Source: Sarcocystis neurona
Taxonomy: Eukaryota > Apicomplexa > Conoidasida > Eucoccidiorida > Sarcocystidae
Assembly (NCBI GenBank): GCA_000727475.1
Contig: KL647295.1
Location: 3,015,202-3,079,201 of the forward strand
DNA length: 64,000 bases
Reading direction: 5' to 3'
The notes under the pieces are model-generated. The model ran no database searches, was not told where the DNA came from, and worked only from the letters and a program-made list of their open reading frames with translations. Below are positions 11,440 to 24,239 of this stretch, piece by piece; the stretch's first letter is position 1; every line of letters starts with the position of its first letter. A program made the translations under genes and the position numbers.

Positions 11440-11910
11440 CTACTACTACTGTACTGTACTTACAGTACTACTACTCTATGCTAACAGTAGTAATACTCTG
11501 TATTGACATTAGTAATACTCTATACTAACAGTAGTAATACTCTATCCTAACAATAGTAATACTCTATGCTAACAATAGTAGTTCTATACTAACAGTAGTA
11601 CACTTACAGTAGTAATACTACAGTAGTATTACTATACTAACAGTAGTAATACTATACTAACAGTAGTAATACTATACTAACAGTAGTATTACTCTGTGCT
11701 AACAGTAGCAGTACTCTGTACTAACAGTAGCAGTACTCTGTACTAACAGTAGCAATACTCTACGCTATACTTGCAGTAGTGGTACTCTATGCTAACAGTA
11801 CTAATACTCTGTCCTATACTAACAGTAGTAATACTCTACACTAACAATAGTAATACCCTATACTTACGATAGTAGTTGCATACTAACAGTAGTAATAATC
11901 TCCCAGCAGT
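11440..11910. repeat. degenerate 20-22 bp minisatellite
   Basis: More than twenty imperfect copies of a unit close to CTAACAGTAGTAATACTCTA, with units shortened to about 17 bp near 11630-11690. TAG and TAA triplets are dense in the plus strand, so it is non-coding there. The array fades into isolated AGTAGTAA motifs up to about 12000 and again near 12360. Confidence 0.9.
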
Positions 11911-13734
11911 CGCAGAAGTAATGAGACTAGCAATAGTAGCACTCGCAACACTAGCGTTATTACGACAAACCGTAGTAATGTTACTACCGCTACTCCTGCT
12001 GACAGCCGTTGTCTTCGTGAATCTTTGATTACAGATGGCTGTCCTAGAAGTACCAACACTGGGCAGAAGTGTGAGGCCTCACGTGATATAGAAGCGGCCT
12101 GTAGTGCGATTTTGGCCGCGCTGACAGCGACACGAGTAGCATGAGGTGAGTAAGCCCACTACTACTGCGACTTTATTTCTTGCTAGAAAGTAATGCCAGC
12201 GCGGAAGATCGTGGTCGTCCAAGTGACACGAAGAACGTCGTATATAATCCTGGCGACACACTGATGCGAAGAAAAAGAACCGAGTGACAGTCGGGCCAAG
12301 CTGGTGAATCCCACTACTGCTGATAGTCGTGTAACAGCGACAGCCATACGCCTGATGTGAGTTGTAGTAATCCCACTATTCGTCACGCAGACACGAAGAA
12401 GAGTCGTCGTCCTGGTGGTCCTCCAGCCAGGCTTGTAGGAGTAATACAAGAAAGATACTCGCGCCCGGTCGGTGATGTGTATACAACGCATTACGTAATA
12501 GTCAAGCACACTGTTCGCCCACGAGCAGTGTTGCCACGGGTCTTCTTCTCAAGCTTCCTACTGACGGACGCGATTCATTTTATCGTGTTCCGTACAAGCT
12601 GTATACGCAGTTTGACAGGTATCGCCGAAGTTGGGTGCCAGTTATTTCTATTCTTTTGCTGATGCCCGGGCCTCGAGTCGAGCCACGCTGAGAGGAAGGC
12701 GACAAAAAGACGGAGTTTGTTCTACTTCTTGTCTCGTGTCTGTCGTCACGAGTGGCGTCTGTATGTGTCTGTACAAGACCATTTTCATCGTGCCCTGAAT
12801 CCTTTGTACGAAGTTCTTACCCAGCGACAAAGTTGTTGACATTGGCAGTCATCCCTCACTTTTGCAGAGGAATGACGATAGGGGGGACCAACTAGAACGT
12901 TATTCGAATAGAGCCACTGTGAAGTGGCTCGACCGAGGTGGAATTGCAGTAGTAGTAGTACTTAACTGTCGTCGTCCGCATTGCAGTGGTGACATCACGG
13001 CCCTTCCCACAGCAGGACTGCTAGAAGTTGTGTTGCTCGTGACAGTGCTGCTGGTGCGGGTATTTCTGCGCTGCTTTTTCTAAAAGAGGATAATATTCTC
13101 TGCGTTGCTCTTCTTCACACGACTATTCATGCTGCTGCTGCCCTTCCTGGGATTCTCTCCACTACTCTAGTCATGCTACTGCGTTTCTTCCTGCTACTTG
13201 TGCTGCTGCTCCTTGTAAGGCCGCTGCTACACCCTTGCTGGTCCGTGTGTCTCTTCTTCGTGTGATGCCACTGCTGGTTTTAAGGGTCCTTCCGCTGCTT
13301 CTTCTCACGCGATCGCAGCTCGTAAGCATACACCTGCTGCTGTGCACCGTGCTGAAAGACAAATACAACGATAGCGCGCGCTCCTGTAAAGCATAAAAGA
13401 AAAGTTCAACAAACGAAGGGGAAGATGCTCTTCTAAGAGGTGTTGTTAGGATGTCTCTTTTTTCTCGATATTTGTATAAAAACCTGGTGCGTCTGTTTCT
13501 AGGTATTTATCTATATTGATGTGTATGTGTGGCCTTATCGAGAAAGACAGCAGTGCCTCCTGCTGTAAGTGTGTGTGTGTGTGTGTGTGTGGGTGCGACG
13601 CATTCGTGCAGCGCGTCAGCCTCGCCCTCCCCATCTGCGTAAGCAGCACCACGCCGATATGTAGCACACGGCTGGGAAAATAGAGGTAGCTCAGCTTGTT
13701 ACCTACAACTTAATAACTCTTCTTCACCGACTGT
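11911..13734. other. no confident gene
   Basis: Short frames on both strands and scattered CTG/CAG triplets (about 13120-13350) that could be part of a repeat exon. A (GT)n microsatellite lies at about 13570-13592. Nothing here has a matching pair of splice sites that I can defend. Confidence 0.4.
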
Positions 13735-14562
13735 CTAGGATTTGTACGCGTTTGCTGAGCTTGTGCCGCTGCCGCGCCATGCGTTTGTATATCCTTCCCG
13801 CGCGGAAGGGGCGTCCCCCCACGGCCTGCCGCTCGGTCGCGGCTCCTCACCTGCTTTGGCGTGTCTGCTCGACTCGTGTTGCTGCTCTGCGGCCGCTGTT
13901 ACTGCTGGGGCTGTTGCTGCCGTTCGTGCGACAGGCGCTGCTGTTACTGTCACTGCCGCTGCTGCTGCTGCTGACTGCTGCGTCGCTGTTGCTGCTGTGC
14001 TGCTGATTGTTGCAACTGCTGGCGCTCTAGTACGAGTGGTCTGCTGCTGCCCGTCTGCTGCTAGGAAGAGTTCGCTCTGCTGCTGCTGTGCGCTGCGGCT
14101 GTGACGTACTGTGGGACTGGTGCCCCTCCCGCTGCTGCTACGTTACGGACCGGTGCTATTGCTGCGCTGATGCTAGTGTTGCTGGCCCTTTGCTTTTACT
14201 GCTGCGGCCTTTGCCTTGATGGTTCTGCCCTTGCTGCATCTCTTTAGTTGAGCTACCTACTATCTTTGTCTTCGCCGGTGTGCCGCACGCGAACACTTCA
14301 GCTGCCGTTGCGGTTTCCCTCCTGCTGCATACGCATGCGTTCTGAGCGTCTCCCGTTGCTGGCTGCTTGCGGGTTGTCCCGCTGCGTCGCTGCAGTGCGA
14401 CGCTCTCTTGCTGGCGCTGTCGTTCCGGCTGCTGTACATCTGCGTCGTTAACAAAAGTTGTCTGCTGCAGATTGAGGGGGCTGCTGAATTGCCCGCGTTC
14501 CTGCTCTTGCTGCCGGCGTCGCTGCTGGCGCGGGGGTTGCTGCGCTGCCGGGTGCGCCGCTG
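13735..14562 (-). CDS. Gln/Ala/Ser-rich repeat protein, two 3' exons
   Basis: Read right to left. The first exon starts after the acceptor CCACTCCTGCAG (first base 14562). It reads Gln/Arg-rich text, then a mixed segment (FVNDADVQQPERQRQQE; TAAEVFACGTPAKTKIVGSS). A second frame is open from 14142 to the stop at 13735 and reads a Gln run, a long Ala/Thr/Val-rich stretch and a hydrophilic tail ending SGTSSANAYKS. A donor-like TAG|GTAGCT near 14255 and an acceptor CAGTCCCACAG near 14110 would join the two. The opposite strand encodes Leu/Cys runs and is less likely. Upstream exons are not placed and the function is unknown. Confidence 0.45.
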
Positions 14563-15180
14563 CTGCAGGAGTGGCGTGCATATATATATATGTATGTCTA
14601 CATTTACATATGCGGCTGTCTTTCTGTTTCTCTATACACAAGCAAGCGCGTATGTGTCCAGACGAGTGCACCTGAGCTGTGTCTGGGTATCATCCTGTCT
14701 CCTGCGTCCCTTAGCTGTCGTTTCTCTATAAACGTTCGAATGGGTCTATTATGTATAACCAACGGTAATAATATGTCTTAACCCACTCACACACACACGC
14801 GTTGTCATATACTTACCGCCTAGCCGCACATGCAGATAAGCGTATGACAGGGTATCGTTAAGCTGTTCTTCCGTCTTACGACCTATGTTAATAAATATGT
14901 TCATACTATGTACCGACCGGATGAGTAGCCATGTGGTGGAGCTCCCACTCTTGTGACGCGTCTTTTTGTCTGTGTGACTGTCGCGGTTGTAGTCGAGGTG
15001 GGTCTTTCTGTGTCTACCACCTTGCGTTTACTTGCCCCTGAACACGGGCACGCTTCTGACTGATCTGCTGTCCTCTCGCTGTCGCTTTCTCCCCCCTCCG
15101 TTTCTTTCTTGAAGGTCCTCTCTGTGTACATTGCTGTTTACCAACCGCTCGTTTTCTCTTGAAGCCTTTTTTCTGCATAT
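14563..15180. other. TA-rich spacer; no supported gene
   Basis: Includes a (TA)n patch at about 14580-14592 and (CA)n near 14790. A minus frame (15131-14901) is open, but I cannot connect it to an exon. Confidence 0.4.
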
Positions 15181-15343
15181 TTGCGGGCGGGCGTCCGTCC
15201 TCCCGTTCGCGTTCTCTGCTTCCCCGTCTACACACATACGTGTGACACCTATGTTTTCCTTGACGGCGTGGGTATTTCTTTGCTTGCCCTCTTCATTCAT
15301 GCCACTTTGTCTACACTGCGTACTCAGCTCGAAGTACCGCCAG
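15181..15343 (+). CDS. possible upstream exon of the large membrane-protein gene
   Basis: A plus frame ends at CCGCCAG|GTGTAG in phase 1, exactly the phase needed by the exon at 16236, giving a junction TQLEVPPG-LLDPHIFRKE. The segment contains a hydrophobic stretch (GVGISLLALFIHATLSTL). The start of this exon is not defined. A competing minus-strand frame beginning with ATG at 15414 overlaps it. Confidence 0.3.
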
Positions 15344-16235
15344 GTGTAGATTTCTTTTTCCGCGTCCCACACGCCCGCGTTCTTTCGCAGGACGGCGTGC
15401 ACCGCGGGCAGCATGACGTATACGGCAGCAGACCGCCCAGATATATATATCTATACAAACCTGTACGACACTACCACAAAAATGACATACATCCCCACGC
15501 ACATACATATATGCGTGATATATAGTAGGCGTATGCATTTGTACGCGTGTACGCTCTACGACCCTGCTGCACACGTTTCTTTATTTGGCATCTCTTTGCA
15601 GGCGCCCGGGCACTGCGTGTGTTCGCCGCGGTGTTTACCACTGCAACATCAATACCTGGCCGACGTCTGTTGGCTGTCTTTCTCCTCCTCGCCCCTCCTT
15701 CCACAGAGTCTGTCTTCCTCCTTCGTCTTCGCCTTTTTTGTCCTTTCTGTTTCTTTCTGGCGCGTTTCTCCCTTCCTTGTCGTCGTCGCTCTCTTTTGCC
15801 TCCTCGCCTTCTTGCGTTGCTTTCTCTTCCTTTACTTGCTGCTGCCGCTGCTAGGGCAGCAGCTACCTCTGACGTCCCACGAGCCGCTTCTGCTGGTTCA
15901 ACTGCTTCTTCTTGCCCTCTCTGTGTGTACGTGCCACTGCTGCTGCTGCCGTTTCTTCTCTCTCTCTCTCTGTGCCCCTGCTCTTCAGCTGCTGTTGCTT
16001 GTCTCACTCTCTTTGTGGCCCTGCTCTGCAGCTGCTGTTGCTTCTTTCTCTCTCTTGCTCTCTGTGTGTCCCACTGCTATTGCTGCTTTTTCTTCTTCCC
16101 CTTCTACGTTCCTGTATGCGTCACTGTTTCTTTCTCTTCCTCTCTCTGGCGCCCTCTCTCTTTCTGACTTTCCCTATGCTTTGTACTTTTGCTGCTGTGT
16201 CCGTTTTGGTCCTGCTTCGTCCTTTTCGCCTGCAG
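15344..16235 (+). other. long pyrimidine-rich tract, probably an intron
   Basis: From about 15690 to 16235 the plus strand is mostly C and T, ending in TTTTCGCCTGCAG. This fits an unusually long polypyrimidine tract before the exon at 16236. Translation on the plus strand is almost pure Leu/Ser/Phe/Cys and on the minus strand Arg/Lys/Glu-rich, so both open frames are best explained by composition. Confidence 0.5.
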
Positions 16236-19200
16236 GACTGCTGGACCCACACATTTTTCGGAAGGAGCTCTGCCCGTTCCTTCGCACTGGGGACACGCAG
16301 CTCAAGTCCTGGTTTGCTCTGCTGGTCCTCTACATAGCGGAGTGGCCAGCCTACGCCTACACGGGGAATGGTGGAAAGCGCTTTATCGATCAGCTCCGCT
16401 ACTACGCGGAGAACTTCCGCCCTCCGCTCAGAGCGAGCGACCACGGCAAGAAACTTTTCGACGACGAACTTGCCTGCGGCACGACTGAAGTCTTCAAAGA
16501 AGGCGTACGGCACTTGCATCCATACATGTGTATATACATATGTGTACGTACTTATATATGTGAAAAGGGACATCGCATTCTGTAATACACAGATATCTGA
16601 AATGAAACGTGTGCGCCCATCATGTACGTATATATTTGTAGGGGCGGAGGTGTGGGTCTAAATGTATTGATACCGTCGCCATAATATATATATATATGTA
16701 TATAGAATTGAAGGAAGATGCGGGTGTGTTATGGACTGATATATATATATATATGTATATTATGCATAGTGAAACATGAGCGTTATACTAAAGGAGGGGG
16801 AAAAGCGTTTTCTGTAAAAGGTGGGCTTCCCAGACCCCACCTGGCTTGACGGGAACGTGAAAGGTCTGGCAGAGTTAGGCAGCTCTATTCTACTGAAGTG
16901 GGTAGCTTCCGCACTGTGTAGAGATATACATAACTAGTGAAAGAATTCTTTGTGCGAACGTTTGTGAGACATACATACTGCCTCCACGTCCGCGTCTAGC
17001 CTTACATATGTGTATATATTTATATGTATATATTTGTTGTGTGTATCTTTCAACACGTATGTATACGTGTAAATATAATGTGTATTTGTATCTTAATGCC
17101 ACACATTAAGATACTAGATCTGATCGGTGCGTGGGCATGCGTCTTCATCTCCCCCTACACACATGGACATCTATGTACGCGTACGCACCTACATATACGC
17201 AGCCCTGTAGAATTATATCTGTCAGACGATCCTCTATACGCACTTGTGTACATGCGTCGTTACGTTTCTTCAATTCTTCGTGATATCCCAGTATTTCTCG
17301 TGCCTGCTTCTACAGGGCACCTTCTGTGTATGTGTTCGTGTGCATACCCCCTCTCTTTCTGAAAGATATATCTGTGTGTGACCGTGTTGTGTAGCCCCTC
17401 CTGTGTCTCTGTGAAAGACAGTCTCCCTTTTTCCCTTGCTTCCTAGGTCTCTCTCCTTCTCTGTGCGTATATACATACGTATAGAAGAGGCAAGTATGCG
17501 TGGAGCGTGTGCTCGTGTGTAAAAATGTGCGCGGCGGATGGCCTGACAGCTCGCTGCGCTAAAGGACCGCATTCACAACTTTGCGGACATGACGCGGGTG
17601 TTGAAGCACTTGGCCAAAACAGAGAGAGACTTTGCAGACTTACTCGATTATACGCAATATTCAAAGCTCCCAGCTCGTGCTGCAGTAACTGGCTTTGCCC
17701 TGCTGCTGCGCACGGCCTTTGAAGGAATGGTGTTCAGCTTCTGCAAGAGCGTCTTCTTACGCAAAGGTTTCAAAGGTAACCAGGAAGAGGTTTCTGCGTA
17801 AAGACCCCGTGTAGAACCTTCTTGCGTAATAAAAGTCCTTCGTGCAACAAATGTGCGTCTGTATATAGGTATATGCTCCTCGAGCTGCCTGTAGAAGACG
17901 TCGGGTCATATACGTATATATATATATCCATATCTATATCTCGACGGGTAGTTGTGTGTGGGGACGCTGTGAATGTCTGGGTGGACGCATATCTGCGGGT
18001 GCCATGTCTTCACATTTCCTGATGCCTCCTCCGCTGAATTTTACCTTCTGGGGGCTTACTCGTTACAGACGCCGTCTTACCAGGTGTGATATATATGCGT
18101 TACATACAAATATGTATGGGGATATCTATATGTATACAGGGAGGGCGAGAGATGGACACCGGCGGCATATACGTATATAGGTGTTCTTATATCTCTATGT
18201 CGCTTGTGTTCATGTATTCATATGTACGTACATTTCTCTGTGTGTTTTTGCATGTGTGTGTGTGTCTCTGCGCACCTAGGCACATGCGCGCATTCAAATT
18301 AGTGTATATACACACGCGTAGAGTTATGTACGCTGAAGCCGACCTGTGTGCACGTGTGAATATGGCTGGCGCATGGATGTGGACTCGTAGGCTGTGAAGG
18401 GACCGCCTTTGGCAGGAGCAATCGCGATCACTGCCCCGAACAAGGGAACCGCTCTTCATAGATACACGTGGTGTGTACACGTGTTTGTCTAGACTGGTGA
18501 ACTGCGTAGTTTTGTACATCAGTACAAGTGTGTGTCTGCCTATCTTCCACTTATATATATATATATACACATATACTAGCTGCGTAATTCGGTATATACA
18601 TGTATATATATATATATATATGTCTACATGTTTGTATTGATAGGCATACAGACGAAGATCCCTCCGTGTGGGCTGGTGCACCCGGTGCATCGCAGAACAT
18701 TTCTGTGTGTCCCTGTCGATATTTGTGTGACTTCGTGTGCACATACACTCACGTCTGTAGCACTACAAAAAACAAGAACTGCAGGCAGATTTTCGTGTCT
18801 GTGTTGGGGTGTCTATACTACCCGTGGTTGACGCCACATATCAGGGACTGCGCATACGCTTACGCTTATATGCGGTTCTGTGCACACAGCCAGTCAGGCA
18901 GACGTATTTCTGTCTTCCTGAGAGTAGTGACGTGTACGCACGTGCATCTGTGTGTATCTGTATTTGTCATGAGGAGAGGCAAGCCGCAGACTAAACTTCA
19001 TCTCCTCCTCTCCCCTTTCGAAGGGTACTGTGGGACACAGAAGCACGCAAGTCTGTCTGTCCACACACACGTAAGCACCGCTGGCGTGTCAAGCGCGTGT
19101 GTTTGCACAGCTGTGTGAGAAGGCGTGTGCCAAAAGCAGCTGTGCGCGCTTCGCTTTTGAAACAACAGTGTGCGGCTAGAGCCAGCTGCGTGAGTCTGCG

Positions 19201-22200
19201 GCTCGCCTGCGGCTGTCTGTCTGCGGCCGATGCTGGTGCCGCCGTTGGTGCTGCTGCTGTTGCTGCAGGCAACTTCAATAGGAAGGAGCTGTACAGCAAT
19301 GTGGTGTGGCTTTACCATCGCACCCAAACGCAGTACTGGATGCTTCTGCTTGTAGGAAAAATTATCAAACAAATTGCTTCAGGGAGGTCAGTTTCTTTGG
19401 CTATGCCTTGTTGCAGTGTCTGTGTGTCTAGTACGCACACACTTGGGTCGAGCGAATCCTAGCATTGCTTCGTAGTGGCGCGGTCCAGATCAGCAGAAGA
19501 GCATAGTATCAATCCTAGGGTTGCGCCTGTTGAGAACGGCAACGACACTTTGCTTCTCGCGATGCTAAGCTCCGCGGGGCTCTGTGCAGAGGTGGAAAAC
19601 ACGCGCATGTGTATCCGCTTACCGTGCGCGTAGGTGCGTCCAGGCCGGTGACGTATCTCGTGCAGCCCCTTCGTAGCCGTGTGGATCTGAGATGATTTCG
19701 TATACGGCCTTGTGAATCTTCGTCGTAGTTCCGCGTGCATTCCGCAGCTGAATTTTCACCAGAAGCGTGACGCCAAAGAGGTGAACGCTCCTTACGCCAG
19801 CCACATACGTATACATGTCTAGCACTCCTTCTTTCTACCGTATTGACGTGTAATGTGTTTGGGGTGGCAAGAACAAGTCCTTTTTTTCCCAGACGCTTGT
19901 AGGGTAGAGACGCTCTGTGTAAATGCCTTGGTATCCTACCTTTCTTTCTCTGCATCTACGGGTCTCTTCCTGTCACATTCTGTGACATTTGAACGGCGAC
20001 CGTGCGGTCCATGATTTTATTATTCTTGGGCGTGTTTTTGTGGTTGCCGTTGGTCTAGACCTCATACAGGGATTGTGATTCTGCGCAGCGAAGAGAGCCC
20101 GCGGTTCAGAGCCGTTGGCGATTCCTCTTCTTTTTCCTCCCCATCTATTGCGTATGGCGGGGGAACAAAGGGTCAGATGCTGGAAGTGCTGTACGGAGTC
20201 GGCGCCTACAGCGCTTTGCAGCGTATTGTCTCTGGGACAATTCGGAAGAAAGTTGGGTGGGCACTGTCGCGCTTCGACGAACTCGCTTCAGAGAAAGGCG
20301 AGCGTTCACCTGCCAAAGGCGTGCTGCAACCCCACGTGTTTGTGACGGGGTACTACGGAAAGACGTCTCGAGGAACGGAGGTCCGTGAAGGTCTGTTCGG
20401 GAGCGAAGTGGAAGCGGAGGCGCTCGAGGAAATGATGGAGGATCTGCCGGCAGGACACGTCCTGTTGCAGATTTCTCTGGTGGACGAATGGATTTTCAGA
20501 GACCCAGCAGAGTGGACGCGGCTGCACAGGAGCGAAGCAGACGTGCTAACGGCTTACACTGCAGTGCAGATGCTGCGCGCGGAGTTGTCCTGGGATCCTT
20601 CGCTGGGCTCGCTCGGCGCATTTTCGGTGGCCTACACAGGTGTCACCGATCTCTATTCGAGACAGAGAACTACGGCTGAAGAGCGGCGTTACGATCCAGA
20701 TGTCCATGTGCTGCTGATGGACGACGCCACCCGCTTCGTTCAAACTGCGAGCGAAGAAGGCTGCCGCAGCCGAATTCTAAGTATTGTGTCCGAGGATCCG
20801 CTGCAGCTGCGGAGAAGCGTCCCTGCGAGTCGCATCAGTATCAGAGGCACCGCAAAGCTGCTGCCCTCCGGAGAGCTCTTCAGGAAGGGCAGTTTCGGCA
20901 TGGGGCTCTCGCTCGAACTACAACGCTCTGCGGAAAAACGCCTTCGGATGGGGCATATCATGATCCACGTGTATGTCCGCGGCTTGAACAGGCGAAGCCC
21001 AGACACAGACGATCTCGACTTCACAGCCAGTGAACTCGTGTCTAGACTGCTGCAGCGGTCCGAGGGATACTACGATATCCCTGTGGTCAAAATGGTCACT
21101 CCGATTACTTCTCAGGCAAGCCCCAGCAAAGGCGAACACAGAGTTAGAGAGAGAGAGGAAAGGCGCAACACAGGAAAGGCGGGCGAGCAGCCCTGCGTTT
21201 GGAGCCGTAGCGCTGCCGAGGGCACACTGTGTACGCTTTCGTGTTTTTGCGGGTCTTGAGATTCATCTGCTCTCCCGTTGGCCGGAAGAGAAATAAGATT
21301 GAGGCGCCAAGAAGGTGAAGAAGGATGGAACACAAAGAAGAAGTTACAGGGCACAAGACGGCGGAAGCACACTGTGGGGACATGCTGCAGAACCAGTTCA
21401 CGTATGCGATATAGCCGTATGCTTCGAAAGTTACCTGCGTCGCCACGTGCCCGCGTTTGTTTGTGGCGGTCCTCTTCTCTTCCGTCTTGTTTAGCCATCT
21501 GAAGGGGCGACGCCACGCGACGTCTACGCGTGCAGGGGACTACACACGTACCAGTCGAGGCTATGCAGCCAGCCTACTACTCATCTGCGTGTGGCCAGAC
21601 ACCCTTTTTTTGCATGTGACATGCAGAAATATACAGAGCGTACGATCGTATGTACCAAATCACTTTGCACGTTGATGAGAAAAAAGTCAAAAAGGCCGAC
21701 AGAGGATGTCAGGTAGCTATTCTCTAAAGGAAAAAGAGGCATAATGCACGTGGCTGAGCAATTATACCTGGAAGCTGGAAGAAGACATCGTTATTAAAAG
21801 CCAACTACTCCTGGACACATAAAAATGAGTTTCAGTAACACCTGTGTGTAACAACTCGTCGGTGTACACGTAGAATTATATGTATACACACGTAGGTTTA
21901 CAAGTACTCGTGCTGCCCTGCGCCAGGGATGTCTGAGCATAGATTCACGTACGTTTTTTCGCTGCTTGTACACATGTCAATGCCTGGCGCTGATAATGCC
22001 GGTAGCTGAACAAGCTCTGGAGACGTCTGTTCTGCCTGCCAGGTTTTCCTGCTAGTGCGTCTTCTTCCCTTGTACCGTTGCCGCTTTGCGTTCAGAGCCT
22101 GATTCCGCGTGGGGTGGTGACCAGCTGCGCTCACACCGTACCCGACTGGGTGGTCGTTGTATCTTCGTGCAGCATAGCGGTATTCTTTCTTGCAATGATC

Positions 22201-23934
22201 ATTTTACTGATGTATCACGAGAAGCTGAAGCTGCCCTGGTGGCTGCACTGCTTCTGCAGCAGCTCCTCGCCGTGGTCTGTGGAAGAGGAGGTGCCTAGCC
22301 GTGATTCTCCGGTCGAAATACCCGGAGAGTACGGTAAAAGCCGCAGAAGAGCTTCCTCAAAGTCCTCGAAGCAGTCACAGGCGTACCCGCCGATGGATTC
22401 TGACATAAGTGCGGCAGATGCGGCAGAACTAACCGCAGCGCTAGCGCTTGCCGGCGAAGAGGAAGCGGCGGACGCAGGATCATCGCGAGGCGACGAACCA
22501 GGAGGAATAGAAGAGGAAGACGCAGCAGCACTCGAACCCTCGTCACTGGCATCAAGAGCAGGAAGTGGAGAGGCAGAGGAGGCCCGGGGCTGGTTGCCTG
22601 CTGCTGCAAAGTGGGTGGGGGACCGCAGTCTTTCTACATTATCGCAAAGATCGAAGAACCACATCGTAATGGGAGGCGCGGGAGGGAAAATGCATACGCA
22701 GCAGCGCCAGAGTATCGTAGGCAGTGATGCAGAAGACGAAGACGAAGAGGCTGGCATACTGCAGGCAAACAGAAGAACTTCTTCTCAGCAGCTGGCAGCC
22801 CTTGGAAGTGCGTCCACCTGCGCAAGCACGTGTGCACACGCGGGACTTCATCACGGCACAAGCATCGAGTCGTCTGAGTGGAGGGTGCCTATCTCTTCTC
22901 CCGGCTCCTCTGTGCTGCGTCACCAGCAGCAGTCTACACTCTCCCGCAGCGATTCCGAGCGGGATCCAGACAGAACGCGTGCAAGCTTTGATGACAAGGA
23001 GAATGGACTCAACAATAGCCGTGCAGACTCATTCTGTGTACGCGCAGCGTATTCTCCTTTTCGTTACGTAAGTAGCAGCACCCTCTCGTGCTCCGAGCTT
23101 CTGGCGACTGCTCGATGCTCCCAGCAGCATGTTGGTTCTAACTACGCCCCTGTGCAGGTATCTCAGCAGAAAGAATCACACGCTGCTGTTGCTACATCGC
23201 CTGCGAAGGACTTCTCCGAACACGGTGCCGCTTTCAACGGAGACGCCCCCTGTGTAAAAGCAACACTCAGCGGCAACCAGCACGCGCAGGGAACAGGTAA
23301 TGAAACGTCTTCATTGCCAGGCTCACACGGGGATAAACAAGCTTCCGTTGATGCCTGTGCAGCAGGACCAGTGACCCGACGCTCCTTTCTGGACAACTGT
23401 TCTGTTCGTGCTCCCCACCAGCTTCTACTAGCGGGAAGCGGTTACACGCCAAGCAGCGGTAAGGCGCCGTCAGCGCTGCACGCCTTGTTGCGTGTAAAAT
23501 ATTTTAGGGTTAGCAAGAAGAGGTGCAGCTGCTGCTACGCAGCTTCCCTTGAGCGCAGACAAAATAGGAACACAGCTACTGCAGCGGCGGAGAGACATGA
23601 TCTGCTGCTGTTCACTGATTATCGTTTAAAAAGCGACAAGCGCAGTATTAACGCGCTGTGTTGTGCGGCCTTAGGCGGCTGTGGAGAGCATCACAGTGCT
23701 TTTATTCCTTCTCTTCCACGTAGCGGGGACGCAGACGTTGCAGCGACGGCTCTCGTATTCCTTCTTCATAGGGGCGCAGCAGCTTGCCTCCTATTTATTT
23801 GGCCAGAGAAGACCGCACACGTCGGCTGCACACGATACGTCTTATATACGCCGGCGAAGTATCATCAGCAGCCTCATCCTTGCATTGATACACGCGCATC
23901 TGCGGAGAACTCGGCGCTGCAGTGGGCACTGTAG
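16236..23934 (+). CDS. large single-pass membrane protein, multi-exon, N-terminus missing
   Basis: Five exons chain with matching phase: 16236-16504, 17550-17775, 19269-19386, 20059-21115 and 22096 onward. The protein part begins LLDPHIFRKELCPFLRTGD and continues with helical, charged text across 17.5 and 19.3 kb. The 1.06-kb exon looks like a soluble globular region (for example DPDVHVLLMDDATRFVQTAS). The exon at 22096 opens with one membrane helix (about 22140-22215; WVVVVSSCSIAVFFLAMIIL), then a long low-complexity acidic/Ser-rich tail. So it looks like a large ectodomain or lumenal domain, one membrane pass and a cytosolic tail. The exon 4 donor reads TCTCAG|GCAAGC, a possible GC-AG intron; the alternative CAGA|GTTAGA also keeps frame. 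A 90-bp in-frame segment, 23068-23157, has perfect GTAAGT and CAG borders and may be an optional intron. The stop is at 23932-23934 unless a donor at 23459 is used. Family not recognised; probably apicomplexan-specific. Confidence 0.72.
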
Positions 23935-24239
23935 ACGGCAGCTACTGTTGTTGTCGTGCCCTGCTGCAGCTATGAAGACGTAGACATAGCGGAGGTTCGC
24001 TTTATTCACTTGTTCATGTACACATGGGAAGGTGATTGCCTGCTGCCGCCCTGATTTTTTTGTCAAGCGACTGCGTACGCACGGCAGGGTTTTCTGCACG
24101 GCCCGTGTCTTAGTTCTTCAACGCGCTGCTGCGTGTCACCTCTTACACGCAGCAGGATAGGAAGGCTCGAGAACGCTACTTGTTTTAGTAGATGTATTCC
24201 TCCGCTCCCCCCCCCGGGGATTCTCAAATGTGCCTGCAG

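Noticed and set aside
15028..15414. Minus-strand frame starting MLPAVHAVLRKNAGVWDAEK, protein-like for 128 codons
   Set aside because: It overlaps the plus exon ending at 15343 that fits the large membrane-protein gene in phase, and I found no downstream partner exon. It could still be real.
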